A DNA stretch of 64,000 nt from positions 87,706,340-87,770,339 of the forward strand of contig CM072513.1 in NCBI GenBank assembly GCA_036898135.1, read 5' to 3'. The translations under genes were made by a program, and so were the position numbers. The DNA is from Oncomelania hupensis. Taxonomy: Eukaryota > Mollusca > Gastropoda > Littorinimorpha > Pomatiopsidae. Position 1 is the stretch's first letter; each line of letters starts with the position of its first letter. Positions 10,333 through 20,689 of this stretch are shown piece by piece. The notes under the pieces were generated by a model that was not told where the DNA came from, made no database searches, and saw nothing but the letters and a program-made list of their open reading frames with translations.

Positions 10333-10545
10333 CTTGCAGCTTTAGGCGCATAGTCGGACGCTTCGGACGACTCAATACAATCCTAGGCGACCGGGGGAGG
10401 GGAGAAAGGACCTAGTGCGCGCTGAGTGCATTTGAACAGCCGGCACTCACCCGTCAAGGACATGAGCGTCAGGATCTTTAAAGTCGGGGCGGTTATAACG
10501 CGCGCGTGCACAGACAAGACCTGGGTTTGTACTCCTATCCAAACT
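10333..10545 (+). repeat. Family A interspersed repeat
   Basis: Contains the diagnostic blocks of the commonest repeat in the window: GGGCGCATAGTC-like, CCTAGTGC..TGGGTGCATTTG, GACATGAGCGTCAGGATCTT and a TTTATACTCTCATCC-like end. Other copies lie near 22110-22625, 23962-24230, 24468-24545, 26125-26290, 27868-28022, 29268-29535, 39225-39530, 53180-53480 and 53590-53840. No coding potential was seen and the class is unknown. Confidence 0.7.
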
Positions 10546-11170
10546 GGAACTAACATTAAGCAATCTTTTCTCTTCCAATGTTTGTGTAGAGCGATGGGAC
10601 TCGTTGAAAGATGGCGAGGGTGCTTGTTTATTTCATGTTTTTGCGACAATGAGCTTACTCGGAAATTTGACTGCGTTCGTTGTCGTCACATTAAAAGATG
10701 AATTAATAATTATGCGATCGTTGCTGAAACCCTCAGCAAAACTTTGAACTTCAGGCGTCTTTTCATTGCTATGCAAATAAAACAAATGTGCCTACTATAC
10801 ATGCACTTTCTTTTTTTTGGCAGAGATGTTACTTTTAGAATCACCCTTGATGCTATTGATAATACATCAGCAAATCTATATATTTAAATTGCTTAGCCGG
10901 AAGTCCTTCTTCGCCTCTACTATAAAGTTTGTCCGGTATGGACGCTGATCTGGGCAGGTGCTGGGCGCTACGGATCGGCCTGCTGTGTGCTCAAAACCAG
11001 CGAAATCGTTATAGCCGACATTTCCTTACCGAACGTTTAACCGTTTCTGAGATAAATAAATAAACAAAATGTCCACAAACTGCAATAGCCTCATTCCGTG
11101 CGCTTCCATTAAAAATCAAATTGAGGTTTCAGCACGTTTTCCCATATAGACCAAAAAATTGATGGTCTTT
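10546..11170. other. No gene seen
   Basis: Ordinary AT-rich intergenic sequence. I saw no convincing ORF, RNA gene or strong repeat here. Confidence 0.5.
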
Positions 11171-11174
11171 CTAG

Positions 11175-11252
11175 GAAGACTTCGTAGCTTACTTAGTAAA
11201 ACATCCGCCTACCGTCCAGGGCGACCCAAGTTCAAATCTCACGCGGGCCTTT
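11175..11252 (+). repeat. tRNA-like SINE head
   Basis: TAGCTTACTTAGTAAAACATC (box A-like) is followed about 40 bp later by AGTTCAAATCTC (box B-like), then CGCGGGCC and a run of T. The spacing fits a Pol III type 2 promoter. The stems are decayed, so this is a SINE relic rather than a functional tRNA gene. Confidence 0.5.
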
Positions 11253-11308
11253 TTTTTTTACACTACAATATGGATATTTTTCTTTTTAATTTAGGCTTTT
11301 TACCTTTA

Positions 11309-11381
<73 letters not shown>

Positions 11382-11503
11382 TATAAACTAATAATAATAA
11401 TAATAATAAATTATTATTATAATTATTATTATATCTTATATCAAATTTTCTTTTAAAACCTTGGTGTATTTTATTATTTCGATTTGTATTATTCTATATT
11501 CAA

Positions 11504-11570
<67 letters not shown>

Positions 11571-11688
11571 TAAAAACTAATAATAATTATTATTTTTATG
11601 ATAATAACAATTATAATATCTTATATCAAATTTTATTTTAAAACCTTGGTGTTTTTTCTGATTTCTATTTGTATTATTCTATATTCAA

Positions 11689-11757
<69 letters not shown>

Positions 11758-11773
11758 TACTACTACTACTACC
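11309..11773. repeat. Three (ATT)n tracts in a higher-order duplication
   Basis: (ATT)n at 11311-11383, 11503-11571 and 11689-11773 (the last changing to ACT). They are separated by two homologous spacers of about 120 bp, each containing ATATCTTATATCAAATTTT, AAAACCTTGGTG and GTATTATTCTATATTCAAT. The array is therefore a duplicated unit of about 190 bp (spacer plus microsatellite). Confidence 0.85.
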
Positions 11774-11779
11774 AAGGAT

Positions 11780-12105
11780 CGGGATGGGGTGGTACATGTA
11801 GGTAAAAGGGGGCTACGGGTAGGTTTAAAGGGGCATGGGTAGGCATAACGGGGATACGGGTATATATAAGGGGGTATGGTGATGGTCGATTCCTTTCATC
11901 CATACATGCGAAACGATCAACGGGGAAGTATCAAGGGGGGGTACAGTTAGGAACCAAGGGGGTATGGAAGGAATCAAGGGGGTATGGGGAGGTATCAAGT
12001 GGGTTCGGGGAGGTATCAAGGGGGTATGATGAGGCATCATGGGGGGACGGGGAGATATCAGGGGGGGGTATGGTGAGGTATCAAGGGGGATATGGGGAGG
12101 TATCA
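11780..12105. repeat. G-rich minisatellite-like array
   Basis: Degenerate repeats of about 20 bp built on GGTATCAAGGGGGTATGG. The best copies lie at 11930-12105, with looser GGGTA-containing copies to the left. Confidence 0.7.
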
Positions 12106-12770
12106 TCGTCCAAATGAAACTCGCAGACAAAAGTTCTCTCTGTCTACATTTTAAACAGCATCATGTGTACCATGGCTTGCCAGGGTACAAAAACCACTAG
12201 TGAATTGATCTGTTTGAATAAAAAGACGGTTGTTTTTGAAAGAGAGGTTAATGTTTTATTATTTCTTTCTTTCTTTCTTTCTTTCTTTGTTTTAGATGGT
12301 GCAACACTTGTGAAACTGAAAAGAAAGTGTGATGTTGTAATGTTCGGTCTTCGGGCTCTTTCAAATTCAATTTTACAAAGTGATTTTACGACGAAATAAA
12401 AGAACTGTGTTGTTTAAGAACAGCGATTTTATGGTCGCCATTGTTACAGTCGTCAAAAGATGCAAGGGAGGTAATACTTGCTGCAACAACTGCATTAGCT
12501 GATGACCTAACATCAACAAATAAGACTAGCATCGCGCGCGCTCTCGTACACACACACGCCCACAAACACACACCTACATACATACAACAGATATATACAC
12601 GAAAAGACACATAAGCACACACAAACACACACCAGCTTACGCACACAATACATGGGGGTAAATTGAAATACGGCGTGCTTTGTTGGAGAACAAAATACAA
12701 ATGAAAATAATTATTGTTGAGAATATCAGATTTTATTAGACTGACTCCAAAGACACATTTTCCAGCTTGA
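12106..12770. other. No gene seen; short (CTTT)n and CA-rich tracts
   Basis: A (CTTT)n run at about 12262-12288 and a CA-rich stretch near 12548-12640. No credible ORF. Confidence 0.5.
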
Positions 12771-12774
12771 TTAA

Positions 12775-12850
12775 AGGAACCCACGTTGACCACGCCCCTT
12801 TGTAACGTTCACAGTCAGTGTTGTCCCACTGAACCAAATAGAGCTTACAA

Positions 12851-12904
<54 letters not shown>

Positions 12905-13346
12905 AAACGCTATCGAAAGCATAGTTATTTTTAACTGAATAAATTCCGTAGTTTTTTGGGCCTGTCAAGGGCATCAAGGGCTGACCAACATTCTGGAGCT
13001 AAAAATAACATCTACCAAAGCCTGCCAGAGACAGAACCCGTTAAAAAAATTGCTCGTAAAGTGTTTCGTTTTAGGTTGATAAAATAGACCCGACCGTACC
13101 CCAGGCACCAAAGACTCACACTTGAAGACGCGTGGTCCACCCAGAAATAGGGTCAAAGGTTACACGGCTGTACCGTTAAAACAGGGGAAATAACTCCGTG
13201 TCAGAACCGAAATAGAAGACTCAAACTGTTGCGGTTAGTTTGAGCAAGGAAAGCCCGCTGTATCATTGTGCAGTATCATAACAATGCGGATTTTAGGGTA
13301 AACCTGTTTTGGTCAAAAGTAATCAAAGCCTTGCAACTGGGGCCCT
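12775..13346 (+). mobile_element. TTAA-flanked MITE (family B), copy 1
   Basis: 572 bp with TTAA exactly on both sides (12771-12774 and 13347-13350). The ends are inverted: AGGAACCCA at the left and GGGGCCCT at the right (reverse complement AGGGCCCCA). The TTAA duplication suggests the piggyBac superfamily, but the tips AGGG... are not the usual CCC-type. There is no ORF, so it is non-autonomous. An internal (AAC)n expansion occupies 12847-12905. Confidence 0.8.
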
Positions 13347-13369
13347 TTAAAGGTTATGAAATGGACGTG

Positions 13370-13969
13370 TTAAATGTGATTTTTTAAAGGAAGAAAGATT
13401 AACATTAGTGATTAAAAGGAATGTGACATTTGACATCAATGTTTAAACCAATCAAACAAAAATATTTGTTGTGTTTTTCTCGGACATTAATGTTCTGAGC
13501 TATGGTGGAGTGGGGTGGGTTAGGTTGCGTGGTGTTGTGTGAGTAATGTGAGTGCAAGAAAACCTCTGTTCTAGTCACGTGTGTTTCGGTTAACATTGAG
13601 CTTTTGAGGTCAATGTTTTTATTTGTTTGCTGTTGGCGTAGTAAATGTTGTTGTTGTTGCTGTTGAGGAGGAAGAGGAGGATAATAATAATGAGGATGGC
13701 TGTTCGCTTGTTGCTGTTGCTGAAGTAATTGTTGCTGTTTTTGATGTTGTTCTTGTTAAAGAGGAGAAGGAGGATGTTGTTATTGTTGTATCCTATGCTA
13801 CAATAGGGGGTGTCGGATAGCGCGCATGTTTTGCTACGTGAGTGCGTGTGTGTGTGTGTTTGTGTGTGTGTGTGCGTACACATAAGCCTTGAAATGGGTG
13901 ACTGACCTTGCTTTTTATGCAGAAAATGGGTGAGTGTATCAGTCACCCAGAGTTTTCCAGCCACCCACT
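13370..13969. other. No gene seen; GTT/GAG and GT-rich simple sequence
   Basis: Imperfect trinucleotide DNA at 13640-13790 and a GT tract near 13844-13874. A short piece at 13804-13822 matches the start of SINE family S4 (GGGTGTCGGATAGCGC). Confidence 0.5.
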
Positions 13970-14260
13970 TTTTTCTAAGTGCGCGGGAGTGCTCTTTTAG
14001 TGCATTGGAGTGCAGTTGTAGTGCATGAGAGTGTTTTTAGTACACAGGAGTGCTCTATCCGGGACGGAGAAAATACAGTGAATTTCCGAAGAATTTATGA
14101 ACAAAATTCGACCTATTTCGTCGCCCATAGGAGACGAAATAGGTCAACTTTCTAGAAAAGGGTTAGGGTAAGGGCTAGTTGCAGCGCTACAACTAACCCT
14201 TGCCCTAACCCTTTTCTGTCTAAAATCACTTTCCGATTCTTACATTCTTAGTAAAACCCA
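13970..14260 (+). repeat. Foldback repeat (family D), copy 1
   Basis: Contains a hairpin with 13-bp perfect arms GACCTATTTCGTC (14110-14122) and GACGAAATAGGTC (14133-14145). A second, larger hairpin follows at 14156-14215. It is preceded by spaced GAGTGCTC/GAGTGCAGTT motifs. A homologous copy lies in inverted orientation at about 38010-38320. Confidence 0.8.
14156..14215. repeat. 60-bp near-palindrome with telomere-like arms
   Basis: Left arm 14156-14181 contains AAAAGGGTTAGGG, right arm 14190-14215 contains CCCTAACCCTTTT, with 24 of 26 bases paired and an 8-base loop that itself contains AGCGCT. It would extrude as a strong cruciform. Confidence 0.85.
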
Positions 14261-14283
14261 GTTTTGGTGTTTTGTGTACGTGG

Positions 14284-14307
14284 GTGTGTGTGTGTGTGTG
14301 TGTGTGT

Positions 14308-14353
<46 letters not shown>

Positions 14354-14700
14354 TTTTATTATTCATTTATTTATTTGATTGCGTCTTTTCCGTGGAATGA
14401 ATAAAGATGATTTCAAACAGCATTCACTAATACACAATGTGTCCGTGTGTCTTGATAAAAGTGTGGGGGGGGGGGGGGGTGTTTCCGCGTGTGCGTGTGT
14501 GTGTGTGTATGCGGGTGTGAGTGCGTTCGTCCGTGCACGTGCATATATGTGTGTTCGTGTGTGTGTGTTCATGCGTACGTGTGTATATGTATGTGTCCGT
14601 GTGGATTCTTGCATATATGTGCGCACTCTGTGTCCATAATTATGCACGTGCACTTGTAGCTATTTTCGTGTGTGTGTGTGTGTGCGTTTGTGTGGGTGAG
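14284..14700. repeat. (GT)n and GT-rich simple sequence
   Basis: Nearly pure GT at 14284-14352, a run of about 17 G near 14463-14479, then TG/CG-rich sequence to about 14700. Confidence 0.9.
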
Positions 14701-15055
14701 TATGGGGTACGGTGGAGGTCTGGGCGTGACATGGGTTGGAGGGGGGGGGTGATTGGGAGGGGGAAGGTCTCGGATCGAAATTTTAAGATTTATGTGTCGA
14801 GCACTCGGCAATAAATAATGGCTATTTCCCTGCACATTACGGTTTCTTGTTACACGTGATTTGAAACTTGCTGCGGAAAAACCGCTTACGAATATTGACT
14901 GTCAAGTCCATGCTGACCTCTTCCCGTCTTGCATTTTAAACCATACAAAACTGGGATTGGAACTTTTTCACCTAGAGCCCTCTTGAAGACAAGATTTCAG
15001 AAATGACAAAATCAAATTAAATGTCTAGAATCGGAATGTGATGTCGCTTGCGCTA

Positions 15056-15130
15056 GAAGAAGAAGAAGAAGAAGAAGAAGAAGAAGAAGAAGAAGAAGAA
15101 GAAGAAGAAGAAGAAGAAGAAGAAGATGAA

Positions 15131-15192
<62 letters not shown>
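15056..15192. repeat. (AGA)n(TGA)n compound microsatellite
   Basis: About 70 bp of AGA is followed by about 65 bp of TGA/GAT. It lies beside the 3' end of an S3 SINE copy. Confidence 0.95.
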
Positions 15193-15193
<1 letters not shown>

Positions 15194-15205
15194 GATGATG
15201 ATGAA

Positions 15206-15385
15206 TTAATGAATGATTAAATGAACATAGAAGTTTAAAGTCTACACCAATCATTGGCGATATGCAGACGGGGATAACCATCCAAGGGAACAAGGGGTAG
15301 GAACCTAAATCACCATTGAACCACCCGAGTAGTCATACTGCAAATGCTGACAATAAAAATGACCTCTTTTATTTTGCCCACCAAA
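15206..15385 (-). repeat. SINE family S3 fragment
   Basis: Minus-strand copy of the S3 body: AACATAGAAGTTTAAAGTCTACACC, TTGGCGATATGCAGACGGGG, GAACCTAAATCACCATTGAACC. The tRNA head is missing; CA/CGA-rich simple DNA (15389-15487) follows. Confidence 0.65.
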
Positions 15386-15660
15386 GAAGAAGAAGAAAAA
15401 GAACAACAACAACAACGACGACAACGACAACAACAACAACAAATACGACGACGACGACGACGACGACATCAGCAACAACAACAACACGAAGGGGCACTTA
15501 TTTGGACATGTTCGCTGCAAAGAGAATAAAACTCTAGTCGCCATCAATGGGTGCTTTGGGTCGACTTTACGACGTCCTGCAGCAACAATGGCGACACGAA
15601 CCCCCCTCTCCCGTAACCTCTCCCTAACCCCTACCCCACCTCACCCCCAACGAGGGAAAT

Positions 15661-15990
15661 GAACAGGAGCAAAGGGAGGAAGAGAGAGAAAGGAAAATGA
15701 AAGAGAGAGAGAGTGAGAGACAGAGAGAGACAGAGAAAAACAGAGAGAGCGAAAGAAAGGGGGAAAGAGAGGGAGAGAGAGGGGGTCACGAGAGGGGAGA
15801 GAAAGATGGAAAGAATGAGGGAGGTAGAGATAGAGAGAACGAGAGAGGAAAGGGAGAGAGAAAGAGAGAGGGGATAGAGAGAAGGCGAGAGAGATATAAA
15901 GGTCGGGTGTGTGTGGGGGGGGGGGGGGGGAAGAGAGAAAGAAAGATAAAGGCAGAGCGAAATAAAGATAGAAGGAGAGAGGATGAGATG
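15661..15990. repeat. Purine-rich (GA)n tract
   Basis: About 330 bp of GAGA/GGGA-type polypurine DNA with a G run near 15918-15931. Long frames here on both strands are a result of the composition. Confidence 0.9.
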
Positions 15991-16336
15991 TAATGAGTAA
16001 GTGCGTCTGGAAACGCATTTGAATGGTTTACCATCCTCTCCTTCTCTCTCACTCCAAGCCTCACACCACCACCACTTCCCTCCATCCTCCTTCCCCCTCC
16101 CTCCACCAACCCTCTCCCTTTCCAACCCACACTCCTCTCCCCTCCCTCCAGCCAAAAGGGAACGTCAAACGACAAAGCAGGCTGACGCCTACATTGTACA
16201 TTACATTCGGCAGCTGAAGGTGTCCACAGCACGCGCAAGCTTGTGGTGACGGCAATGAGTAATTAATTATTCTCTCATACCCCTCGCTCTGCTCGCTTCT
16301 AGACACGCTGCGTAGCTGAGACTAGCTGCGGCTTAT

Positions 16337-17150
16337 AGGGACCCACTTTGACCACGCCCCCCTCCACAGATCCTTTTAACATTCACTGTTAGTGTTACCC
16401 CACTGAAATAGGGGGAAAAAAAAGCTTACAACAAAAAGAACTTTAAAAAAAAAGTATGAGTGGTTTTTGTTTTTCATAATTGTTTTTAAAATATATACAT
16501 AAATAAATTCCATAGTTTTTGAGCCTTTTAAATTGCAACAGCCGTGGCTAGTCAGCCAACATTCTGGAGCTAAAAATAGCAGCTACTAAAGTCTATAAGA
16601 GAAAGAACCCGTAAAAAAAATTGCTCGTAAGTTTTTAGTTTTTTTTTTTCGTTTCAGGTTGATAAAATAGACCCAGCCTTTCCCCAGACACCCCTGGCGC
16701 ACTCTTCAGCTTCGCTGGTCACTCAAAACTAGGGTCAAAGGTGACACGGCTAGGGTATTCGATGTACCGTTTAAAAACAGGGTAAATCACTCCCTCTCAG
16801 AATCAAAACTTGAAAATTCAAACTTTAGCCGTTGGTTTGAGCATAAACCACAAATTATACTATTTGTGGTCTGTGGTTTGAGTAACGAAAGCCCATGTTT
16901 CCTATCATATCCTATCCTATCCTATCCCGTTACTCGGAGGTCGTAGGGGCACCACAGATCATAGTTTAACCAGCGTACTCCATCTTTCCCTGTACTCAGC
17001 AACCCTGATTTATTCGCTCAGTGTCAAACCAGTCCATTCTCCAATGTTGTCCTCCCACAACGTTTGTCGTTGCGTAATATCATAACAATGCGAATTTTAA
17101 AGTGAACCCGTTTTCGCTAAAAGTAAACAAAGCCTTCGAGTTGGGGCCTT
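16337..17150 (+). mobile_element. TTAA-flanked MITE (family B), copy 2, interrupted
   Basis: Starts with AGGGACCCACTTTGACC after TTAT (a one-base change from TTAA) and ends GGGGCCTT before TTAA (17151-17154). An RTE LINE 3' fragment (about 16901-17058) sits inside it, between the CGAAAGCCCATG and ATATCATAACAATGCG blocks that adjoin in other copies. The 23-bp minisatellite begins at its right TTAA. Confidence 0.8.
16901..17058 (-). mobile_element. RTE-type LINE 3' fragment, nested in a MITE
   Basis: Minus-strand copy with a 3' tail of (ATAGG)n, seen as CCTATCCTAT on the plus strand. It then matches the 3' end shared by copies at 31092, 36801, 43108 and 52975 (AACCAGCGTACTCCATCTTT, CAGTCCATTCTC). 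Severely 5'-truncated. Confidence 0.75.
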
Positions 17151-18521
17151 TTAAGGTGGCTTATCAGCTAGGTGTAAGGTGGCTTATTAGCTAGGTGTAA
17201 GGTGGCTTATCAGCTAGGTGTAAGGTGCCTTATCAACTAGGTGTAAGGTGGCTTATCAGCTAGGTGTAAGGAGGCTTATCAGCTAGGTGTAAGGTGGCTT
17301 ATCAGCTAGGTGTAAGGTGGCTTATCAGCTAGGTGTAAGGGGGCTTATCAGCTAGGTGTAAGGGGGCTTATCAGCTAGGTGTAAGGTGGCTTAACAGCTA
17401 GGTGTAAGGGGGCTTATCAGCTAGGTGTAAGGGGGCTTATCAGCAAGGTGTAAGGAGGCTTATCAGCTAGGTGTAAGGGGGCTTATCAGCTAGGTGTAAG
17501 TGGGCTTATCAGCTAGGTGTAAGGGGGCTTATCAGCTAGGTGTAAGGGGGCTTATCAGCTAAGTGTTAGGGGGCTTATCAGCTAGGTGTAATGGGGCTTA
17601 TCAGCTAGGTGTAAGGTGGCTTATCAGCTAGGTGTAAGGGGGCTTATCAGCTAGGTGTAAGGTGGCTTATCAGCTAGGTGTAATGGGGCTTATCAGCTAG
17701 GTGTAAGGGGGCTTATCAGCTAGGTGTAATGGGGCTTATCAGCTAGGTGTAAGGGGGCATATCAGCTAGGTGTAATGGGGCTTATCAGCTAGGTGTAAGA
17801 TGGCTCATCAGCTAGGTGTAATGGGGCTTATCAGCTAGGTGTAAGGGGGCTTATCAGCTAGGTGTAAGGGGGCTTATCAGCTAGGTGTAATGGGGCTTAT
17901 CAGCTAGGTGTAAGGGGGCTTATCAGCTAGGTGTAAGGTGGCTTAATAGCTAGGTGTAAGGGGGCTTATCAGCTAGGTGTAAGTGGGCTTATCAGCAAGG
18001 TGTAAGGAGGCTTACCAGCTAGGTGTAAGGGGGCTTATCAGCTAGGTGTAAGTGGGCTTATCAGCTAGGTGTAAGGGGGCTTATCAGCTAGGTGTAAGGG
18101 GGCTTATCAGCTAGGTGTAAGGGGGCTTATCAGCTAGGTGTTAGGGGGCTTATCAGCTAGGTGTAATGGGGCTTATCAGTCATCCTAGTGTAAGGTGGCT
18201 AATCAGCTAGGTGTAAGCGGTGGGTCTATCAGCTAGGTGTAAAGGGGGCTTATCAGCTAGGTGTACAGGTGGCTTATCAGCTAGGTGTAAGGTGGGGCTT
18301 ATCAGCTAAGGTGTAATGGGGGCTTATCAGCTAGGTGTAATGGGAGCTTATCAGCTAGGTGTAAGGGGGGGGCATATCAGCTAGGTTAAATTGTAATGGG
18401 GCTTATCAATTATATCAGCTAGGGTGTAAGGTGGCCTCATCAGCTAGTTGTAAGGGGGCTTATCAGCTAGCGTGTAATGGGGCTTATCTCTAGCTAGTGT
18501 AAGGGGGCTTATCAGCTAGGT
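17151..18521. repeat. 23-bp minisatellite, about 59 copies
   Basis: Head-to-tail copies containing GGCTTATCAGCTAGGTGTAA plus a 3-base variable part (GGT, GGG or TGG). Units are uniform in length from 17151 to about 18170. From about 18180 to 18521 they carry many indels. The array starts at the TTAA target site of MITE copy 2. Confidence 0.97.
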
Positions 18522-18650
18522 GGAGAGAAAAGGGTGAAACCTCGGAGTCTCTGCTCAGCGGTGTGCTTTTGCTCTACTAGCACTAAACGCAGAACTATTA
18601 TAATACAAATCGATGGCCGTAGCAGACGATTAGGCTAAATAAAACTTCCA

Positions 18651-18832
18651 AGATGATGATGAAGATGAAGAAGGAACTGAAGAGAAGGAGGAAGAAAGAA
18701 AGGATAGAAGATGAGAGGAGAAGAAGAAGAAGAAGAAGAAGAATGAAGAAGAAGAAGAAGAAGAAGAAGAAAAAAGAAGATGATGTTTGTCATGATGATG
18801 ATAAAGAAGAAGTAGAAGAAGAAGAAGAAGAA

Positions 18833-18904
<72 letters not shown>

Positions 18905-18912
18905 CGATGATG
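18651..18912. repeat. (GAA)n and (GAT)n compound microsatellite
   Basis: Purine-rich AGA/GAA runs to about 18830, then about 75 bp of GAT. The poly-Asp, poly-His and poly-Ser frames over it are artefacts. Confidence 0.95.
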
Positions 18913-19044
18913 ATGATGGATGATGTGGCTATGGCGCAGGTGGTAATGGGGGTGGTGAATGAGGAGAAGGAGAAAAAAAAAGAAGGAGGACACACCAGCT
19001 CAATGCCTATGTGAGCCGCACTCTTTGGTTCCCCCACATTTCTT

Positions 19045-19200
19045 TCTTTATATCAGTTTATAGTCTCCTCTCTTCCCGATAAGGATTTTCAGAGAGGAGA
19101 CTACCACTGGCTGCGGGCTATTTATAGCTTGCCTACACCCTCCCTTCCAGTGAAAGGAAAGGAAAAGAAGCACCAGCGAAGCTATTTATAGCTAGCCTGG
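19045..19200. repeat. Interspersed repeat (family E) with inverted partner copies
   Basis: ATCAGTTTATAGTC with CTCCTCTCTTCCCGAT, then GATTTTCAGAGAGGAGACT, recurs inverted at about 20905-20965. The adjoining part, with GGCTATTTATAGCTTGCC and CCCTTCCAGTGAAAGG, recurs inverted at about 34880-34990. Confidence 0.7.
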
Positions 19201-19521
19201 CTGAACTAACCTCAAAACCTAAAAGCTTTGAGTTGAGTCGGTGTTGAGGAGGAAGATAGAGCACTATTGAAACACTACAAAACTCGCTGACCATTGCAGA
19301 CGATTAGGTTAAGAGAACTTTCATGATGAGAAGGAGAAGGATGAGGAGGTCTTATACGGCGCTAAACATCTTGTAAACTTGATACAGTGTGGCACTATCA
19401 CTCTTTGTATTTTTTAACAAAACAACGACAATACATCGCCATCAGGATCAACCACAAAAACAACAAATTTTTTTAAGCGATTTGAGCATGCTTCCAGCGT
19501 GGAGTTGTGCGTGTTACAAAT

Positions 19522-19524
<3 letters not shown>

Positions 19525-19584
<60 letters not shown>

Positions 19585-19606
19585 GTCATCATCATCATCA
19601 TCATCA
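19525..19606. repeat. (ATC)n microsatellite in the globin first intron
   Basis: About 27 ATC repeats begin roughly 40 bp beyond the exon 1 donor site (read on the minus strand, GAT). Confidence 0.95.
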
Positions 19607-19648
19607 CAGTTCCCATTCTCAGAAATGACTGCAGATGATCGGACTGAC

Positions 19649-19803
19649 CTGGTGAACATGTAGATGCCCGTGCCAGGGATGTCCTGCCTCACGATGTCCC
19701 AACTGTTCCGGATGATCTCCACCTCTTCCGGTGACACGAAATCCCCGATCTCCTTGTCCTGATCTAGATCCTCCGCCTTGCTTTTCGACGTCTGGCAACC
19801 CAT
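19649..19803 (-). CDS. Globin exon 1 (globin X/neuroglobin-like, membrane-anchor type)
   Basis: The first 51 codons and two bases of a globin gene. It starts MGCQTSKSK, giving Gly2 for myristoylation and Cys3 for palmitoylation, as in globin X-type proteins. An acidic linker follows, then helix A with the conserved Trp (W35 in IIRNSWDIV), and helix B (DIPGTGIYMFTR). The exon ends AG before GTCAGT, a good donor, splitting the Arg codon after its second base. That Arg aligns with position B12, so this is the classical phase-2 B12.2 globin intron. Heme-binding His E7 and F8 would be in later exons, which I could not find; they should lie at lower coordinates or outside the window. The acylation motif suggests a membrane-associated, non-respiratory role. 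Confidence 0.85.
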
Positions 19804-19865
19804 GGTGGCACGAATTGCACAGCAAGATTATCCCTTTAGAGCGCAGAGCGTACACCACAGAGTTG

Positions 19866-19880
19866 TAGGTTTATATTCGT
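19866..19880 (-). promoter_or_regulatory. Possible TATA box of the globin gene
   Basis: The minus strand reads CGAATATAAACC about 65-75 bp upstream of the globin ATG, which would place transcription start about 40 bp before the start codon. Position is the only support. Confidence 0.3.
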
Positions 19881-20384
19881 TTCTCACTGTTCAGTCCATT
19901 TAAGTCCCCCGCTTCTACAAAGCGAGACCACCACACTACTACCTAAATGGTTGTCTCCCAGCGTTAGGACAGGGTGTTTTTTTTTAAAGTCTCTTTGGTG
20001 AAGAACAAGTTCAAGGAAATGCAACACACAAACGAGCGGAATGAACCAATTGTGGAGAATAGGTTTAGGTAATTATCTTAATTCATTTGGAGCAGGGGGG
20101 GGGGGGGGGGGTAACGTCCTTTGAGAAAGTTCTTTTGTATAAATGTTGTCCGGTCGGCAGTTCGCTTCTTGTTCTCTAAAAACAGAACTTGGTCTTCATC
20201 CAGTGCACCACATCTATTATGCTCAGTTCAACATACCCTTTATATCTTACTACGCGAAAGAGATTGGGGATTAAGTCAATTTCGATTCCAGTTAGTCCTG
20301 TCCTTGATTGATTTACTACACTCGTGAAAGATTGTCCCCTCTTTGCGGTTGTTCGCTAAAAACTGTATATATTTGGTAACAAGC

Positions 20385-20655
20385 CCGCTTCAATTGTCTG
20401 GAACCTATTTTCAATGGTTTAATTTCCTAAGTTTAAATTTGTCAAGATGTTTTAATGACGTAACTTTTCAGTTATCTGGAAGTATCCAGTAATCTGAAAC
20501 AACTTTGATGACATATAACGTAATTAATTTCCAGTTGTTTCTACCTAAATGACGTCCCTTTCCGAATTGTCTGGAGCTAATTTGATGACGTCACTTTCCA
20601 GTGGCGTGGAGCTATTTTGATGCCGTAGTTTTTCAGTTGTCTCAAACTAATTTCG
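20385..20655. repeat. Diverged tandem repeats with CRE-like sites upstream of the globin exon
   Basis: Four to five degenerate units of about 55-60 bp share TTTCCAGTTGTCTGGAGCTA and TTTGATGACGTCAC. One unit holds an exact palindromic TGACGTCA (20586-20593); others have AATGACGTAAC and AATGACGTCCC. The block lies about 600-850 bp upstream of the globin start codon. Confidence 0.5.
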
Positions 20656-20689
20656 CTTCCCTCTTAACTTACGTAGAATTTTGTGGAGG

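Noticed and set aside
15631..16306. Overlapping ORFs near the purine tract (up to 174 codons)
   Set aside because: Frames come from GA-rich and CCTCC-rich composition; no motif or splice signals.
17151..18521. CRISPR-like array of regularly spaced repeats
   Set aside because: Units abut with no unique spacers, and the genome is animal.
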